This document shows positions 1 through 6,103 of a DNA stretch of 8,773 nt, in pieces; the first letter of the stretch is position 1, and each line of letters opens with the position of its first letter. Below the pieces are notes generated by a model, which saw only the letters and a list, made by a program, of their open reading frames with translations, searched no databases and was not told the DNA's origin. The stretch spans positions 1 through 8,773 of the forward strand of contig JAPLMO010000036.1 of assembly GCA_026386995.1 (NCBI GenBank), given 5' to 3'. Source of the stretch: Planctomycetota bacterium (GTDB lineage Bacteria; Planctomycetota; Phycisphaerae; FEN-1346). The translations under genes were made by a program, and so were the position numbers.

Positions 1-2
1 AG

Positions 3-2333
3 GACGCATCGCTCCGCTCGGTGCTAGAGTACCTCTCTGAGGCCGCCGGCCTGGTCGTCGTCCAGGAGGTCTCCGTCGAGGGCCGCGTCACCGTCATGAG
101 CCTGCAACCGCTGAGCGTGGACGAGGCCGTGTCGCTTCTGAACACCGTGCTGAAGGAAAAGGGGTACGCCGCAATCCGCACCGGCCGGACCCTGAAGATC
201 GTGGCCCTGGACCAGGCGAAGAAATCGGCGCTTCCGGTGCGCTCGGGCAGCGATCCCGAGAAGATCGAACCCTCGGATCAACTGGTAACCCAGGTGATCC
301 CGATCCGGACCGCCGACGCGGTCCAGTTGAAGCGCGATCTGGCCACGCTTATCCCGGCCTATGCGGACCTCAGTTCCAACGCCGCCACCAACACGCTGAT
401 CCTCACCGATACGCAGACTAACGTCCGCCGGTTCGTCGAGATCGTCCGCGCACTCGACACGCAGACGGCAACCGTGTCGGAAGTCAGGGTCTACCAGTTG
501 AAGTACGCCAACGCGGCCAACGCCGCACGCCTCATCAACGACCTTTTCAAGGGGGACCAGCAGGGCCAGCCAGGCGGCGCCAGCCCGTTTAGCTCCATAC
601 GGCAATTCATGTTCGGAGGGGGCGGACCCCCCGGAGGGGGATTTGGCGGGCCGCGCGGCGAGTCCGGCGAATTCGGGCGGCGCGATGACCACGGCGACTC
701 CGGGCGGCGCAGCGGAGAGTCGCAGGCCACCATCGGCGGCCGGCAGCAGCAACAGAAGGTGACCGCCTCCTCCGACGACCGCACCAACACACTTGTGGTC
801 AGCGGCCCGCCGGAGTTGCTCAAGGTGATCGACGATATCGTCAAGCAACTCGACTCCAACCCCACCGAGGAACAGGCGGTCTTCATCTACTCGCTGAAAA
901 ACGCGAAGGCCGTGAACGTCGAGGGGGTGCTTAACAACCTCTTCGGCGGGTCGGGCGGCACGACCTCCGGCAGATCCTCGATGATGTCGCAGCAGAACAC
1001 GACTAGCCCGTTCCGGTCGGGGTCGGGGTCGGGGTCGGGCAGCCGAGGCATCGGCAGTTCGCGGTCCGGCGGCATGGGCAGCATGGGCGGCATGGGTTCG
1101 GGAGGCATGGGTTCCAGCAGCTTCGGCTCCAGCAGTTCCCGCTCGGGCGGCTTCGGCTCGAGCGGGTTCGGCTCCGCCGCCTCCACCAGCCGATCAGGCT
1201 TCGCCCAAAGCCGAGGGACCACACGTCTGTCGCCTTCGACCCTGTCAGCGGCCTCGGACCTCGTGGGCCAGGTCTTCGTCGTGGCCGACGAAGACACCAA
1301 CTCGCTCCTGGTGACGGCGGCCACCAAGAACTTCGATCGCATCAAGGAAATCCTGGCCGACCTCGACCGCCCCGTGCCGCAGGTGCTCATCAAGGTCCTC
1401 ATCGCCGAGGTGTCGCATGAGAACACGCTCGACCTGGGCGTGGAATTCTCGATCCTGAACATGCGCGCCGCCGGCACGAAGGGAAGCAAGGGCGGAACCA
1501 ATTTCACCAATTTCTCCGTGGTCGGGCAGACCGACGGGTTTGCCATCAGCGTGCTCGAGGACAACATCACGGCGGCGATCCATGCCCTGGCCACCGTGGG
1601 GAAACTCGACGTTCTCTCCCGCCCCTACATCCTCACCAGCGACAACCAGCAGGCCTCGATCATGGTCGGCAAGGAGGTGCCGTTCATCACCCGGTCGCAG
1701 TTGACCGATACCGGCCAGACGATCAACACCATCGAGTACGACGACATCGGCATCATCCTGACCGTCATGCCGCACATCAACCCCGACGGCCTGGTTATCA
1801 TGGACATCTCCCAGGAAATCTCGGCGCTGACCGGCGAGACCGTTCCCATCTCGCAGACCGCCGCCACCGCGCTGGCTGCCGCGCAGACCGTCACCGCGCC
1901 GGTCTTTGCCCGGCGCGTCGCCCAGAGCCGCGTGGCCATCCGCGACGGCCATACGATCGTCATCGGCGGCCTGATGGAAGACCGCAACACCGACACGGTC
2001 CGCAAGGTGCCGATCCTGGGCGATATCCCGTGGCTGGGCGTCCTGTTCCGGCAAACGGTCAAGGACAAGACCAAGACGGAACTGCTGATCTTCCTCACGC
2101 CGCACGTCGCCAAGGTGCCCGACGACCTCAAAGGCATGTCCGCCAACGAACTGGAGAACAGCAAGGTGATCCGCGGCGCGGTGGAACCCGGCGCGTTCGA
2201 CGACCACATGAAGGGGATGAATACGGGTGCGGCGCCCAAGACGCCCGAAGGAGAGAAGCGGCCGGCGCCTCCCGTCCGGGAAGGGATCGCGCCGCCTCCG
2301 GCAGGAGCACGAAGCGATGAGCCGCAACCTTGA
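3..2333 (+). CDS. gspD: Type II secretion secretin GspD, 5' end outside window
   Basis: Outer-membrane secretin, the multimeric gated channel of type II secretion. The reading frame is open to the left edge and the residues before the GTG at 21 (DASLRS) fit the N0 domain, so that GTG is an internal valine and the true start is upstream. Counting from it, the rest of N0 covers about 1-67, N1 about 86-150, N2 about 155-280, N3 about 287-450 and the secretin core about 452-700. Core signatures are VGKEVPFIT (549-557), YDDIGIILTVMP (573-584) and VPILGDIPWLGVLFR (663-677). N2 carries a Gly-rich insert (about 178-245) and N3 a Ser/Gly/Met-rich insert (about 309-405). The last 70 residues are polar and Pro-rich. 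The gene overlaps the next one by 17 bases. Secretins of type IV pili share the core, but the N0-N3 order favours GspD. The family call is firm; the exact system is less so. Confidence 0.93.
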   Translation, partial: DASLRSVLEYLSEAAGLVVVQEVSVEGRVTVMSLQPLSVDEAVSLLNTVLKEKGYAAIRTGRTLKIVALDQAKKSALPVRSGSDPEKIEPSDQLVTQVIPIRTADAVQLKRDLATLIPAYADLSSNAATNTLILTDTQTNVRRFVEIVRALDTQTATVSEVRVYQLKYANAANAARLINDLFKGDQQGQPGGASPFSSIRQFMFGGGGPPGGGFGGPRGESGEFGRRDDHGDSGRRSGESQATIGGRQQQQKVTASSDDRTNTLVVSGPPELLKVIDDIVKQLDSNPTEEQAVFIYSLKNAKAVNVEGVLNNLFGGSGGTTSGRSSMMSQQNTTSPFRSGSGSGSGSRGIGSSRSGGMGSMGGMGSGGMGSSSFGSSSSRSGGFGSSGFGSAASTSRSGFAQSRGTTRLSPSTLSAASDLVGQVFVVADEDTNSLLVTAATKNFDRIKEILADLDRPVPQVLIKVLIAEVSHENTLDLGVEFSILNMRAAGTKGSKGGTNFTNFSVVGQTDGFAISVLEDNITAAIHALATVGKLDVLSRPYILTSDNQQASIMVGKEVPFITRSQLTDTGQTINTIEYDDIGIILTVMPHINPDGLVIMDISQEISALTGETVPISQTAATALAAAQTVTAPVFARRVAQSRVAIRDGHTIVIGGLMEDRNTDTVRKVPILGDIPWLGVLFRQTVKDKTKTELLIFLTPHVAKVPDDLKGMSANELENSKVIRGAVEPGAFDDHMKGMNTGAAPKTPEGEKRPAPPVREGIAPPPAGARSDEPQP
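1015..1038 (+). repeat. GGTCGG hexamer, four tandem copies in gspD
   Basis: Four perfect copies of the hexamer GGTCGG lie head to tail and encode a Ser-Gly dipeptide run inside the disordered N3 insert of the secretin. The unit is a multiple of three, so gain or loss of copies would keep the frame and change only linker length. Related Gly/Ser/Met codon repeats follow to about 1170. Confidence 0.85.
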
Positions 2334-2766
2334 TCTGATCGGCCTGGCATGTTGCGTGGCGCTGGCGACGATCGCCGTGGGTTGCCAGGCGGCCGCCCCC
2401 ACGACGCGAAAGACCGGCGTCGAGACCGACCCCTGCGCCGACCGCCTGCACGAGATCTCCGGGCACCTATTGCTCTATTATTCCACCAACGGAGTGCTGC
2501 CCGACGACCTGGCGGGCCTCAACGCCGCCACCGCAACGCCCCTGCCGCCGCTCGTCTGCCCGACTTCGGGCAAGCCTTACGTGTTTAGCCACGAGGGGCT
2601 GTCGGTCCAGGGCCGCCGGGGCCGACTTGTGCTGTACGATACCACACCCTGTCACTCAGGCAAACGCTGGGCGATCCTTGCCGAGGTCTTGGCCGAGAAC
2701 CAACCGCTGTCCGCCCGCGTGATACTCGTGCCGGAGACACCCGTGTTCTCGGCCGGCAAGAAGTGA
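2317..2766 (+). CDS. Small lipoprotein with pseudopilin-like region
   Basis: A 149-residue protein of unknown function. The ATG at 2317 is chosen over in-frame starts further up because GCAGGAG (2301-2307) precedes it at a good distance and because it opens a signal peptide: a polar N-terminus (MSRNLD), a hydrophobic stretch (residues 7-21) and the lipobox-like AVGC, with Cys23 as the lipidation site. Alanine at -3 instead of leucine makes this lipobox imperfect. The mature part has a helix-like segment (LLLYYSTNGVLPDDLAGL) followed by LVCPTSGKPYVF, which recalls the C-terminal half of GspG-like pseudopilins, but the pilin N-terminal helix is missing. It overlaps gspD by 17 bases, so the two are probably co-translated and it may serve the secretion apparatus. 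The pseudopilin resemblance is by eye; a structure prediction would test it. Confidence 0.75.
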   Translation: MSRNLDLIGLACCVALATIAVGCQAAAPTTRKTGVETDPCADRLHEISGHLLLYYSTNGVLPDDLAGLNAATATPLPPLVCPTSGKPYVFSHEGLSVQGRRGRLVLYDTTPCHSGKRWAILAEVLAENQPLSARVILVPETPVFSAGKK

Positions 2767-2991
2767 GAGCCCCTGACAAGTGCAAGAGCGATGTACTGGT
2801 CCTGCGAAATTGCGTTAGCCGTTCGTTAGGCTGTTTGAAAGGGCAAGATGCAGGTATTCCGTCGGATTTGGTGTTCCCGTGACGCGGCACGGCGCATCAG
2901 GAAGGTGACACGACGTTCTTTCGCAGCAAGATTTCATGGCGATGGCGCACCGCGACTGCGGCCGTGAACGACTGGGCTGGCGCGTGAGTTG
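2767..2991. other. Intergenic stretch, no gene recognised
   Basis: No convincing coding region, RNA gene or strong terminator is visible between the lipoprotein stop and the end of the transposase remnant. A short 4-bp-arm inverted repeat near 2816-2831 (AGCC / GGCT) is too weak to call. One end of the degraded insertion sequence should lie here, but no matching terminal inverted repeat was found on the other side of the remnant. Confidence 0.5.
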
Positions 2992-3584
2992 TCAGACCAC
3001 GCGCCGCAGCGTGACGACGGGCAAGTGCCTGCGTCCGGCCTCGAACGTGACGGTGAGTTCGATTCGCGCACCGGGCTGGCCCATGATGAGCACTTGCGGC
3101 TTGGCGCAGGGCGACCCGCGTGGCCAGTGGGCTCGCGGCTCGAATCGCGGCGCTCGGTTGGCAGGCCGAAGTCCGAAGTACCTTTCATTCGGCGTGGCGT
3201 CGCGGAGGGCCGTGTGAGGGCGATACTCGTTGTACCAGCCGACATAGAGCGAGAGCTCTTGCAGGAACGCTCCTTGACGAAGTGGGATCAATAGCCTTCG
3301 CATGCCTTCCTCTTTCATCGACCTGATGAACCGCTCGATGACGGCGATGGCCGCCGGTGCGAGGGTATCTGGGCCATGCGTGCGTCCTTGACACGGAGTT
3401 CCTCACGCAGGAGGGCAATCTCGGCCCGCGCCTGCTGGAGTTGTGCCGCCAGACGGGTGCGTGTGTCAAGGCTTCCGGCGGCCCACGCCCAGGTGTGGAC
3501 ACAGGCGAGCCGCGCCAGGGAGACGACGTGGAGCATGGCGGACTTGACGTGGCGGCTCCAGTGATTGGGTAGGAACAGGTTCAG
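2992..3584 (-). pseudogene. Transposase remnant, integrase-core (DDE) family, centre deleted
   Basis: Two pieces of one transposase lie in different minus-strand frames. The N-terminal piece (about 3584 down to 3350) reads LFLPNHWSRHVKSAML and continues to a Leu/Glu-rich helix ending KDARMAQIP. The C-terminal piece (about 3351 down to 2992) reads AAIAVIERFIRSMKEEG, then WYNEYRPHTALRDATPNERYFG, the usual end of an integrase core, and a basic tail ending RHLPVVTLRRVV. The middle, which would hold the helix-turn-helix and most of the DDE catalytic core, is missing; from remembered relatives roughly 250-300 residues are gone. The pieces meet near 3343-3366 with a frame change, so this is an internal deletion and not a programmed frameshift. 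The ATG at 3536 is the first methionine of the N-terminal piece, but family-like sequence extends above it. It sits between the chromosomal genes and the att site. No function is expected. Confidence 0.85.
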
Positions 3585-3608
3585 ACAACCGTGGTTCTCG
3601 GGCAAATC

Positions 3609-3647
3609 AGCCTCCGAAAGAAGTTGTGAGCAGACGCCTCGGAGGCT
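3609..3647. repeat. 9-bp inverted repeat upstream of transposase remnant
   Basis: Perfect arms AGCCTCCGA (3609-3617) and TCGGAGGCT (3639-3647) are separated by 21 bases. It lies just before the N-terminal end of the transposase remnant on the minus strand, so it may belong to the insertion sequence end or leader. There is no T-run, so a terminator is not indicated. Confidence 0.5.
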
Positions 3648-3755
3648 ACCATAAGTGCCGGTGAATAAACGGTTTATGACGCCAGGCGAAGGGCACGAAA
3701 ATCGGTGGCCCAGTACAGAAGCCGGAGAAAAAGAAAATCCGCCAGAGGTCGCGCC

Positions 3756-3777
3756 CATAGCACCGGCATAGCACCGA
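3756..3777 (+). repeat. Two tandem CATAGCACCGG-type repeats left of the att site
   Basis: CATAGCACCGG (3756-3766) is followed directly by CATAGCACCGA (3767-3777), an exact 11-bp period. The shared part TAGCACCG is the same as in the repeats upstream of the integrase at 4010-4108, two of which are also tandem at 11 bp. The two groups flank the tRNA fragment. This would suit integrase arm-type sites on both sides of a crossover core, but binding is an inference. Confidence 0.7.
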
Positions 3778-3808
3778 CCGTTTTGGCCCACCTGACCGGC
3801 GCAGAGAG

Positions 3809-3840
3809 AAGGCCCGTAAACGCCAATGGTTACGGGCCTT
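3809..3840 (-). terminator. Hairpin terminator behind tRNA-Lys fragment
   Basis: Perfect 11-bp arms AAGGCCCGTAA (3809-3819) and TTACGGGCCTT (3830-3840) enclose a 10-base loop. Read on the minus strand it begins six bases after the CCA end of the tRNA fragment and is followed by a pyrimidine-rich tail (CTTCTCTCT). Position and strength fit a tRNA terminator. The tail is not a clean U-run, so efficiency is uncertain. Confidence 0.7.
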
Positions 3841-3846
3841 AAATGC

Positions 3847-3893
3847 TGGTGCGCCACCAAGGACTCGAACCTTGGACCCGCTGATTAAGAGTC
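3847..3893 (-). tRNA. tRNA-Lys(CTT) 3' fragment, probable attachment-site copy
   Basis: On the minus strand this reads as the end of the anticodon 5' stem, a loop CTCTTAA with anticodon CTT, the stem TCAGC, variable loop GGGTC, a perfect T arm (CAAGG, TTCGAGT, CCTTG), acceptor strand GTGGCGC, discriminator A and an encoded CCA. Upstream of about 3894 the match breaks down: only three of five anticodon-stem pairs form (positions 27 and 29 mismatch), and no D arm or 5' acceptor strand (expected GCGCCAC) is present. A 3' half without a 5' half is the classic mark of a tyrosine integrase using a tRNA gene as target. The integrase gene starts 231 bases to the right, so the intact tRNA is expected at the far right end of the element, outside the window. 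Confidence 0.9.
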
Positions 3894-3946
3894 CGTTCCG
3901 GGGGGATACCCACTGATAGACGCCGTTAGATTTTCTTGGATTTCCC

Positions 3947-3974
3947 TTGACAATCTGCCGCCTTGTGTTATCCT
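3947..3974 (+). promoter_or_regulatory. Promoter of the integrase operon
   Basis: A perfect -35 box TTGACA (3947-3952) and a -10 box TATCCT (3969-3974, four of six to consensus) are spaced by 16 bases. Transcription would start near 3981, just before the TGTAGCACCGG repeat cluster, leaving a leader of about 140 bases before the integrase ATG. Repeats placed there could let a binding protein, possibly the integrase, repress its own operon. Confidence 0.65.
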
Positions 3975-3983
3975 GTCCTATAT

Positions 3984-4108
3984 GGTGCTACACGAAAATT
4001 GACGCCGCGTGTAGCACCGGTGTAGCACCGGCGGACCCACTGGACCAACTGAAACTGTCAGTAGGTATGGAGCACCGGATGTAGCACCGGGAAAAAGTGT
4101 AGCACCGG
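3984..4108 (+). repeat. TGTAGCACCGG repeat cluster upstream of integrase
   Basis: Four perfect copies of TGTAGCACCGG occur at 4010-4020, 4021-4031, 4080-4090 and 4098-4108. One copy at 4068-4078 has a single mismatch (TGGAGCACCGG), and a shortened inverted copy GGTGCTACA lies at 3984-3992. The first two are exactly tandem. The last copy ends five bases before the ribosome-binding site GGGAG (4113-4117). Likely roles are integrase arm-type sites or operators for the integrase promoter. Copies are too short and too irregularly spaced for a CRISPR. Confidence 0.85.
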
Positions 4109-4123
4109 AAAAGGGAGAACGGC

Positions 4124-5374
4124 ATGGAAACGAAACCGAAGAAAGCGAAACCGGAAAAACTGGTGTTCACCAAACGCCGCCTGGACGATCTGCCTTTGCC
4201 GATCAAGGGCCGCCGGTACGTGAACGATCTTACGGTGTCGGGTCTGGCCCTCGCGGTTATGGCAACGGGTACAAAGGTCTTTTACCTGTACCGGCGGTGT
4301 GCCGCTGGCCCAGTGCGTTACCGTATCGGCAGATACCCCGATGTGTCGATTGAACAGGCACGGCGCGAGGCCCAAAAAATCACGGGCAAAATGGCAGGGG
4401 GAATCAATCCCTTGGACGCCAAGCGCGCCGTCCGTGGCGAGTTGACCTTCGGCGTCGTGTTCACCGACTACCTGGAGCGCCACAGCAAGCCCTACAAAAA
4501 ATCGTGGAAGCACGACCAAAACCAGTATAACCGCTACCTGAAAACGCTGGCGGGCCGGAAAGTGTCGGCTCTTACGCAAGCCGATGTTCAACGGCTCCAT
4601 GCCCATATCGGCCAAGAGCACGGTCATTACGCTGCCAACAGGGCGCTGGCGTTGGTGTCCACGATCTTCAACCGCTGCGCCAAGAACGTGCCGAACCCGG
4701 CGCGCGGCGTCAAGCGGTTCAAGGAACTGTCGCGCGACCGATTCCTTGACCGTGAGGAACTGGCCCGATTCTTCACGGCGCTTCAGGACGAACCCTCGGT
4801 TGCCTGGCAGGACTTCTTCCTCGTGGCGCTCTTGACCGGAGCGCGGCGGGCCAACGTCCTTAGCATGCGCTGGGACGACCTCAGCCTTGACCGTGGCCTG
4901 TGGCGGATTCCGGCCGCCGACGCCAAGGGCGGCGAACTTCTGATCTGTGTGCTCGCGCCCCCCGTGGTTGAAATCCTGCGCCGTCGCCAAGGTGAAGATG
5001 GCGAGAGTCCCTTCGTGTTTCCCGGTGTCGGCCAGGTGGGCCACCTGACCGAGCCGAAAAAAGCGTGGCATAGCATCCTCAAGCGCGCGGGCCTCGTGGA
5101 CGCTGACGGCAAGAACACCGTGCGGATTCACGATTTGAGGCGAACCCTTGGCAGTTGGCAGGCCGCAGCGGGAGCGAGCCTGAGCATCATCGGCAAAAGT
5201 CTTGGGCATAAGAACGTCGCCACAACCGCGATCTATGCCCGCTTGGACCTGCACTCCGTACAGGCGAGCGTGAATACCGCCGTCACTGCAATCATGGACG
5301 CCGGAAACGGCAAACCGAAGATGCTACCCGCCCCGAAGAAGGGCAAGGCCACGGTGACAAGAGGCACAAAATGA
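4124..5374 (+). CDS. int: Tyrosine integrase, P4 type
   Basis: A 416-residue site-specific recombinase that integrates the element into, and with a helper excises it from, its tRNA target. The N-terminal part (about 13-100) is the arm-binding DUF4102-type domain seen in P4 integrases, with LTVSGLALAV and YRIGRYPDVSIEQAR. The core-binding helical domain covers about 107-190 (LTFGVVFTDYLERH). The catalytic domain covers about 205-380 with a complete set: Arg241 in LLTGARRANVL, likely Lys268, His336 and Arg339 in HDLRR, His362 in LGHKN and nucleophile Tyr371 in AIYARL. Length is normal for the family. GGGAG six bases before the ATG supports this start. A Lys-rich tail (400-416) is probably disordered. 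It overlaps the next gene by ATGA, so the two should be co-translated. The tRNA-Lys fragment just upstream is its likely target. Confidence 0.95.
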   Translation: METKPKKAKPEKLVFTKRRLDDLPLPIKGRRYVNDLTVSGLALAVMATGTKVFYLYRRCAAGPVRYRIGRYPDVSIEQARREAQKITGKMAGGINPLDAKRAVRGELTFGVVFTDYLERHSKPYKKSWKHDQNQYNRYLKTLAGRKVSALTQADVQRLHAHIGQEHGHYAANRALALVSTIFNRCAKNVPNPARGVKRFKELSRDRFLDREELARFFTALQDEPSVAWQDFFLVALLTGARRANVLSMRWDDLSLDRGLWRIPAADAKGGELLICVLAPPVVEILRRRQGEDGESPFVFPGVGQVGHLTEPKKAWHSILKRAGLVDADGKNTVRIHDLRRTLGSWQAAAGASLSIIGKSLGHKNVATTAIYARLDLHSVQASVNTAVTAIMDAGNGKPKMLPAPKKGKATVTRGTK

Positions 5375-5967
5375 AACGCAAAGCCAAGACTACCCCGACC
5401 CAAGACCCCCGACCCGTACCCCGTTCCAAGTATCCCGACCGGGATTTGAGCAAGGCGCTTTGGAAGGCTGTCAGGGTGTCAGAGGTCGATCCTGTCGCCG
5501 CCCGGATTGTGTGGCAGGAGGCTTATGATCTGGTGCAACGTCGAGGGTGTTGCCTCGGCAAGAGCGCCAACAGTAGTATCGCGGCCGCGGTGCATCGCCT
5601 CGGCCCTGATGCATGGGATCGCCAAGGCGCCATCGAACTCGCCTACATAATTCTTACTGGGGCCTTGTCGTCGAGGGGGGGCATGATGGCCCTCACCCCT
5701 CGGAATAACCTTGCCAAGTGTGCCTACTTCTTTTCCGCCAGCCGCCGCCGATCAAGCGTTCAAGACAACCGGGCCGCAGCGGCGGCGGCGTTTATCCGGG
5801 AGCGATTTGACCGCACAGGCAAGCCGGTATCGGCGAGCGTCATAGCCAAACACCTGGGCGTAAGCCGCCATACCGTCATAACGTACATCTACCCGCTACT
5901 GCACCAAGACACCGGCCTCACTTGTACGGGGCGAGGACCGGGGGGAGGCTGGAAACCCCGCGCCTGA
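5371..5967 (+). CDS. Unrecognised protein with C-terminal helix-turn-helix
   Basis: A 198-residue basic protein that I cannot place in a family. Residues 1-30 are Lys/Pro/Arg-rich and likely flexible. The middle (about 26-125) looks helical, with two cysteines (60-61) and the segment AIELAYIILTGALSSRGGMMAL. Residues about 134-148 form an Ala-rich helix, and 152-177 read as a helix-turn-helix (SASVIAKHLGVSRHTVITYIYPLL, of which VSRHTV is the turn and start of the recognition helix). The end is Gly/Arg-rich. It starts inside the integrase stop codon (ATGA) with a weak AGAGG upstream, so it is made together with the integrase. A DNA-binding role in excision control, repression or origin recognition is plausible, with the inverted repeat at 5979-6016 or the TGTAGCACCGG repeats as possible targets. 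That role is inference from position and the HTH only. Confidence 0.8.
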   Translation: MKRKAKTTPTQDPRPVPRSKYPDRDLSKALWKAVRVSEVDPVAARIVWQEAYDLVQRRGCCLGKSANSSIAAAVHRLGPDAWDRQGAIELAYIILTGALSSRGGMMALTPRNNLAKCAYFFSASRRRSSVQDNRAAAAAAFIRERFDRTGKPVSASVIAKHLGVSRHTVITYIYPLLHQDTGLTCTGRGPGGGWKPRA

Positions 5968-5978
5968 CAATGCCCGCC

Positions 5979-6016
5979 TAATGGTCACACACACTCCGTG
6001 TGACCAATGACCATTA
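5979..6016. promoter_or_regulatory. Nested inverted repeats, operator-like
   Basis: TGGTCACAC (5982-5990) and GTGTGACCA (5998-6006) form a perfect 9-bp inverted repeat with a 7-base loop. The left arm can also pair, shifted, with a second right arm: TAATGGTCA (5979-5987) against TGACCATTA (6008-6016), again 9 of 9. The core TGGTCA/TGACCA therefore occurs three times in 38 bases. It sits 11 bases after the HTH gene stop and about 25 bases before the -35 box of the next promoter. Three half-sites and no T-run favour an operator; a terminator for the integrase operon is the alternative. Confidence 0.65.
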
Positions 6017-6040
6017 TATTCATTTCTGTAGATATTCCTC

Positions 6041-6068
6041 TTGCGTCCTTCGTGCCTGCCCCTATAAT
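6041..6068 (+). promoter_or_regulatory. Promoter of the regulator-primase operon
   Basis: A perfect -10 box TATAAT (6063-6068) lies 16 bases after a weak -35 box TTGCGT (6041-6046). The AT-rich stretch 6007-6038 just upstream stands out from the GC-rich surroundings and could help polymerase contact. The next ATG is at 6104, giving a leader of about 30 bases. A weak -35 beside an operator-like repeat suggests a regulated promoter. Confidence 0.65.
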
Positions 6069-6103
6069 GCCTGTGGATGATGGGACATTACGGAGGCGGA
6101 CCG

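Noticed and set aside
21..23. GTG at 21 as the start of the secretin gene
   Set aside because: The frame is open to the left edge and the codons before it continue the N0 domain; there is no signal peptide after the GTG.
1245..2402. 385-codon open frame on the minus strand opposite the secretin
   Set aside because: Antisense shadow rich in His, Arg, Gly and Asp, without motifs; the plus-strand secretin core is unmistakable.
2934..3294. Plus-strand open frames across the transposase remnant
   Set aside because: They are antisense to the conserved integrase-core C-terminus and have no recognisable content.
3315..3860. Single 181-residue minus-strand protein
   Set aside because: Its first about 90 residues run across the tRNA fragment, terminator and repeats; only the part after about 3584 resembles a protein family.
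3847..3940. Complete tRNA-Lys gene
   Set aside because: No D arm or 5' acceptor strand is found beyond 3894 and the anticodon stem has two mismatches, so only the 3' half is present.
3984..4108. CRISPR array
   Set aside because: Units are 11 bp, partly contiguous, unevenly spaced and partly inverted; there are no spacers of even length and no cas genes.
4058..5254. 398-codon open frame on the minus strand opposite the integrase
   Set aside because: It is antisense to a complete integrase with all catalytic residues; its protein has no domain-like sequence and arises from GC-rich third positions.
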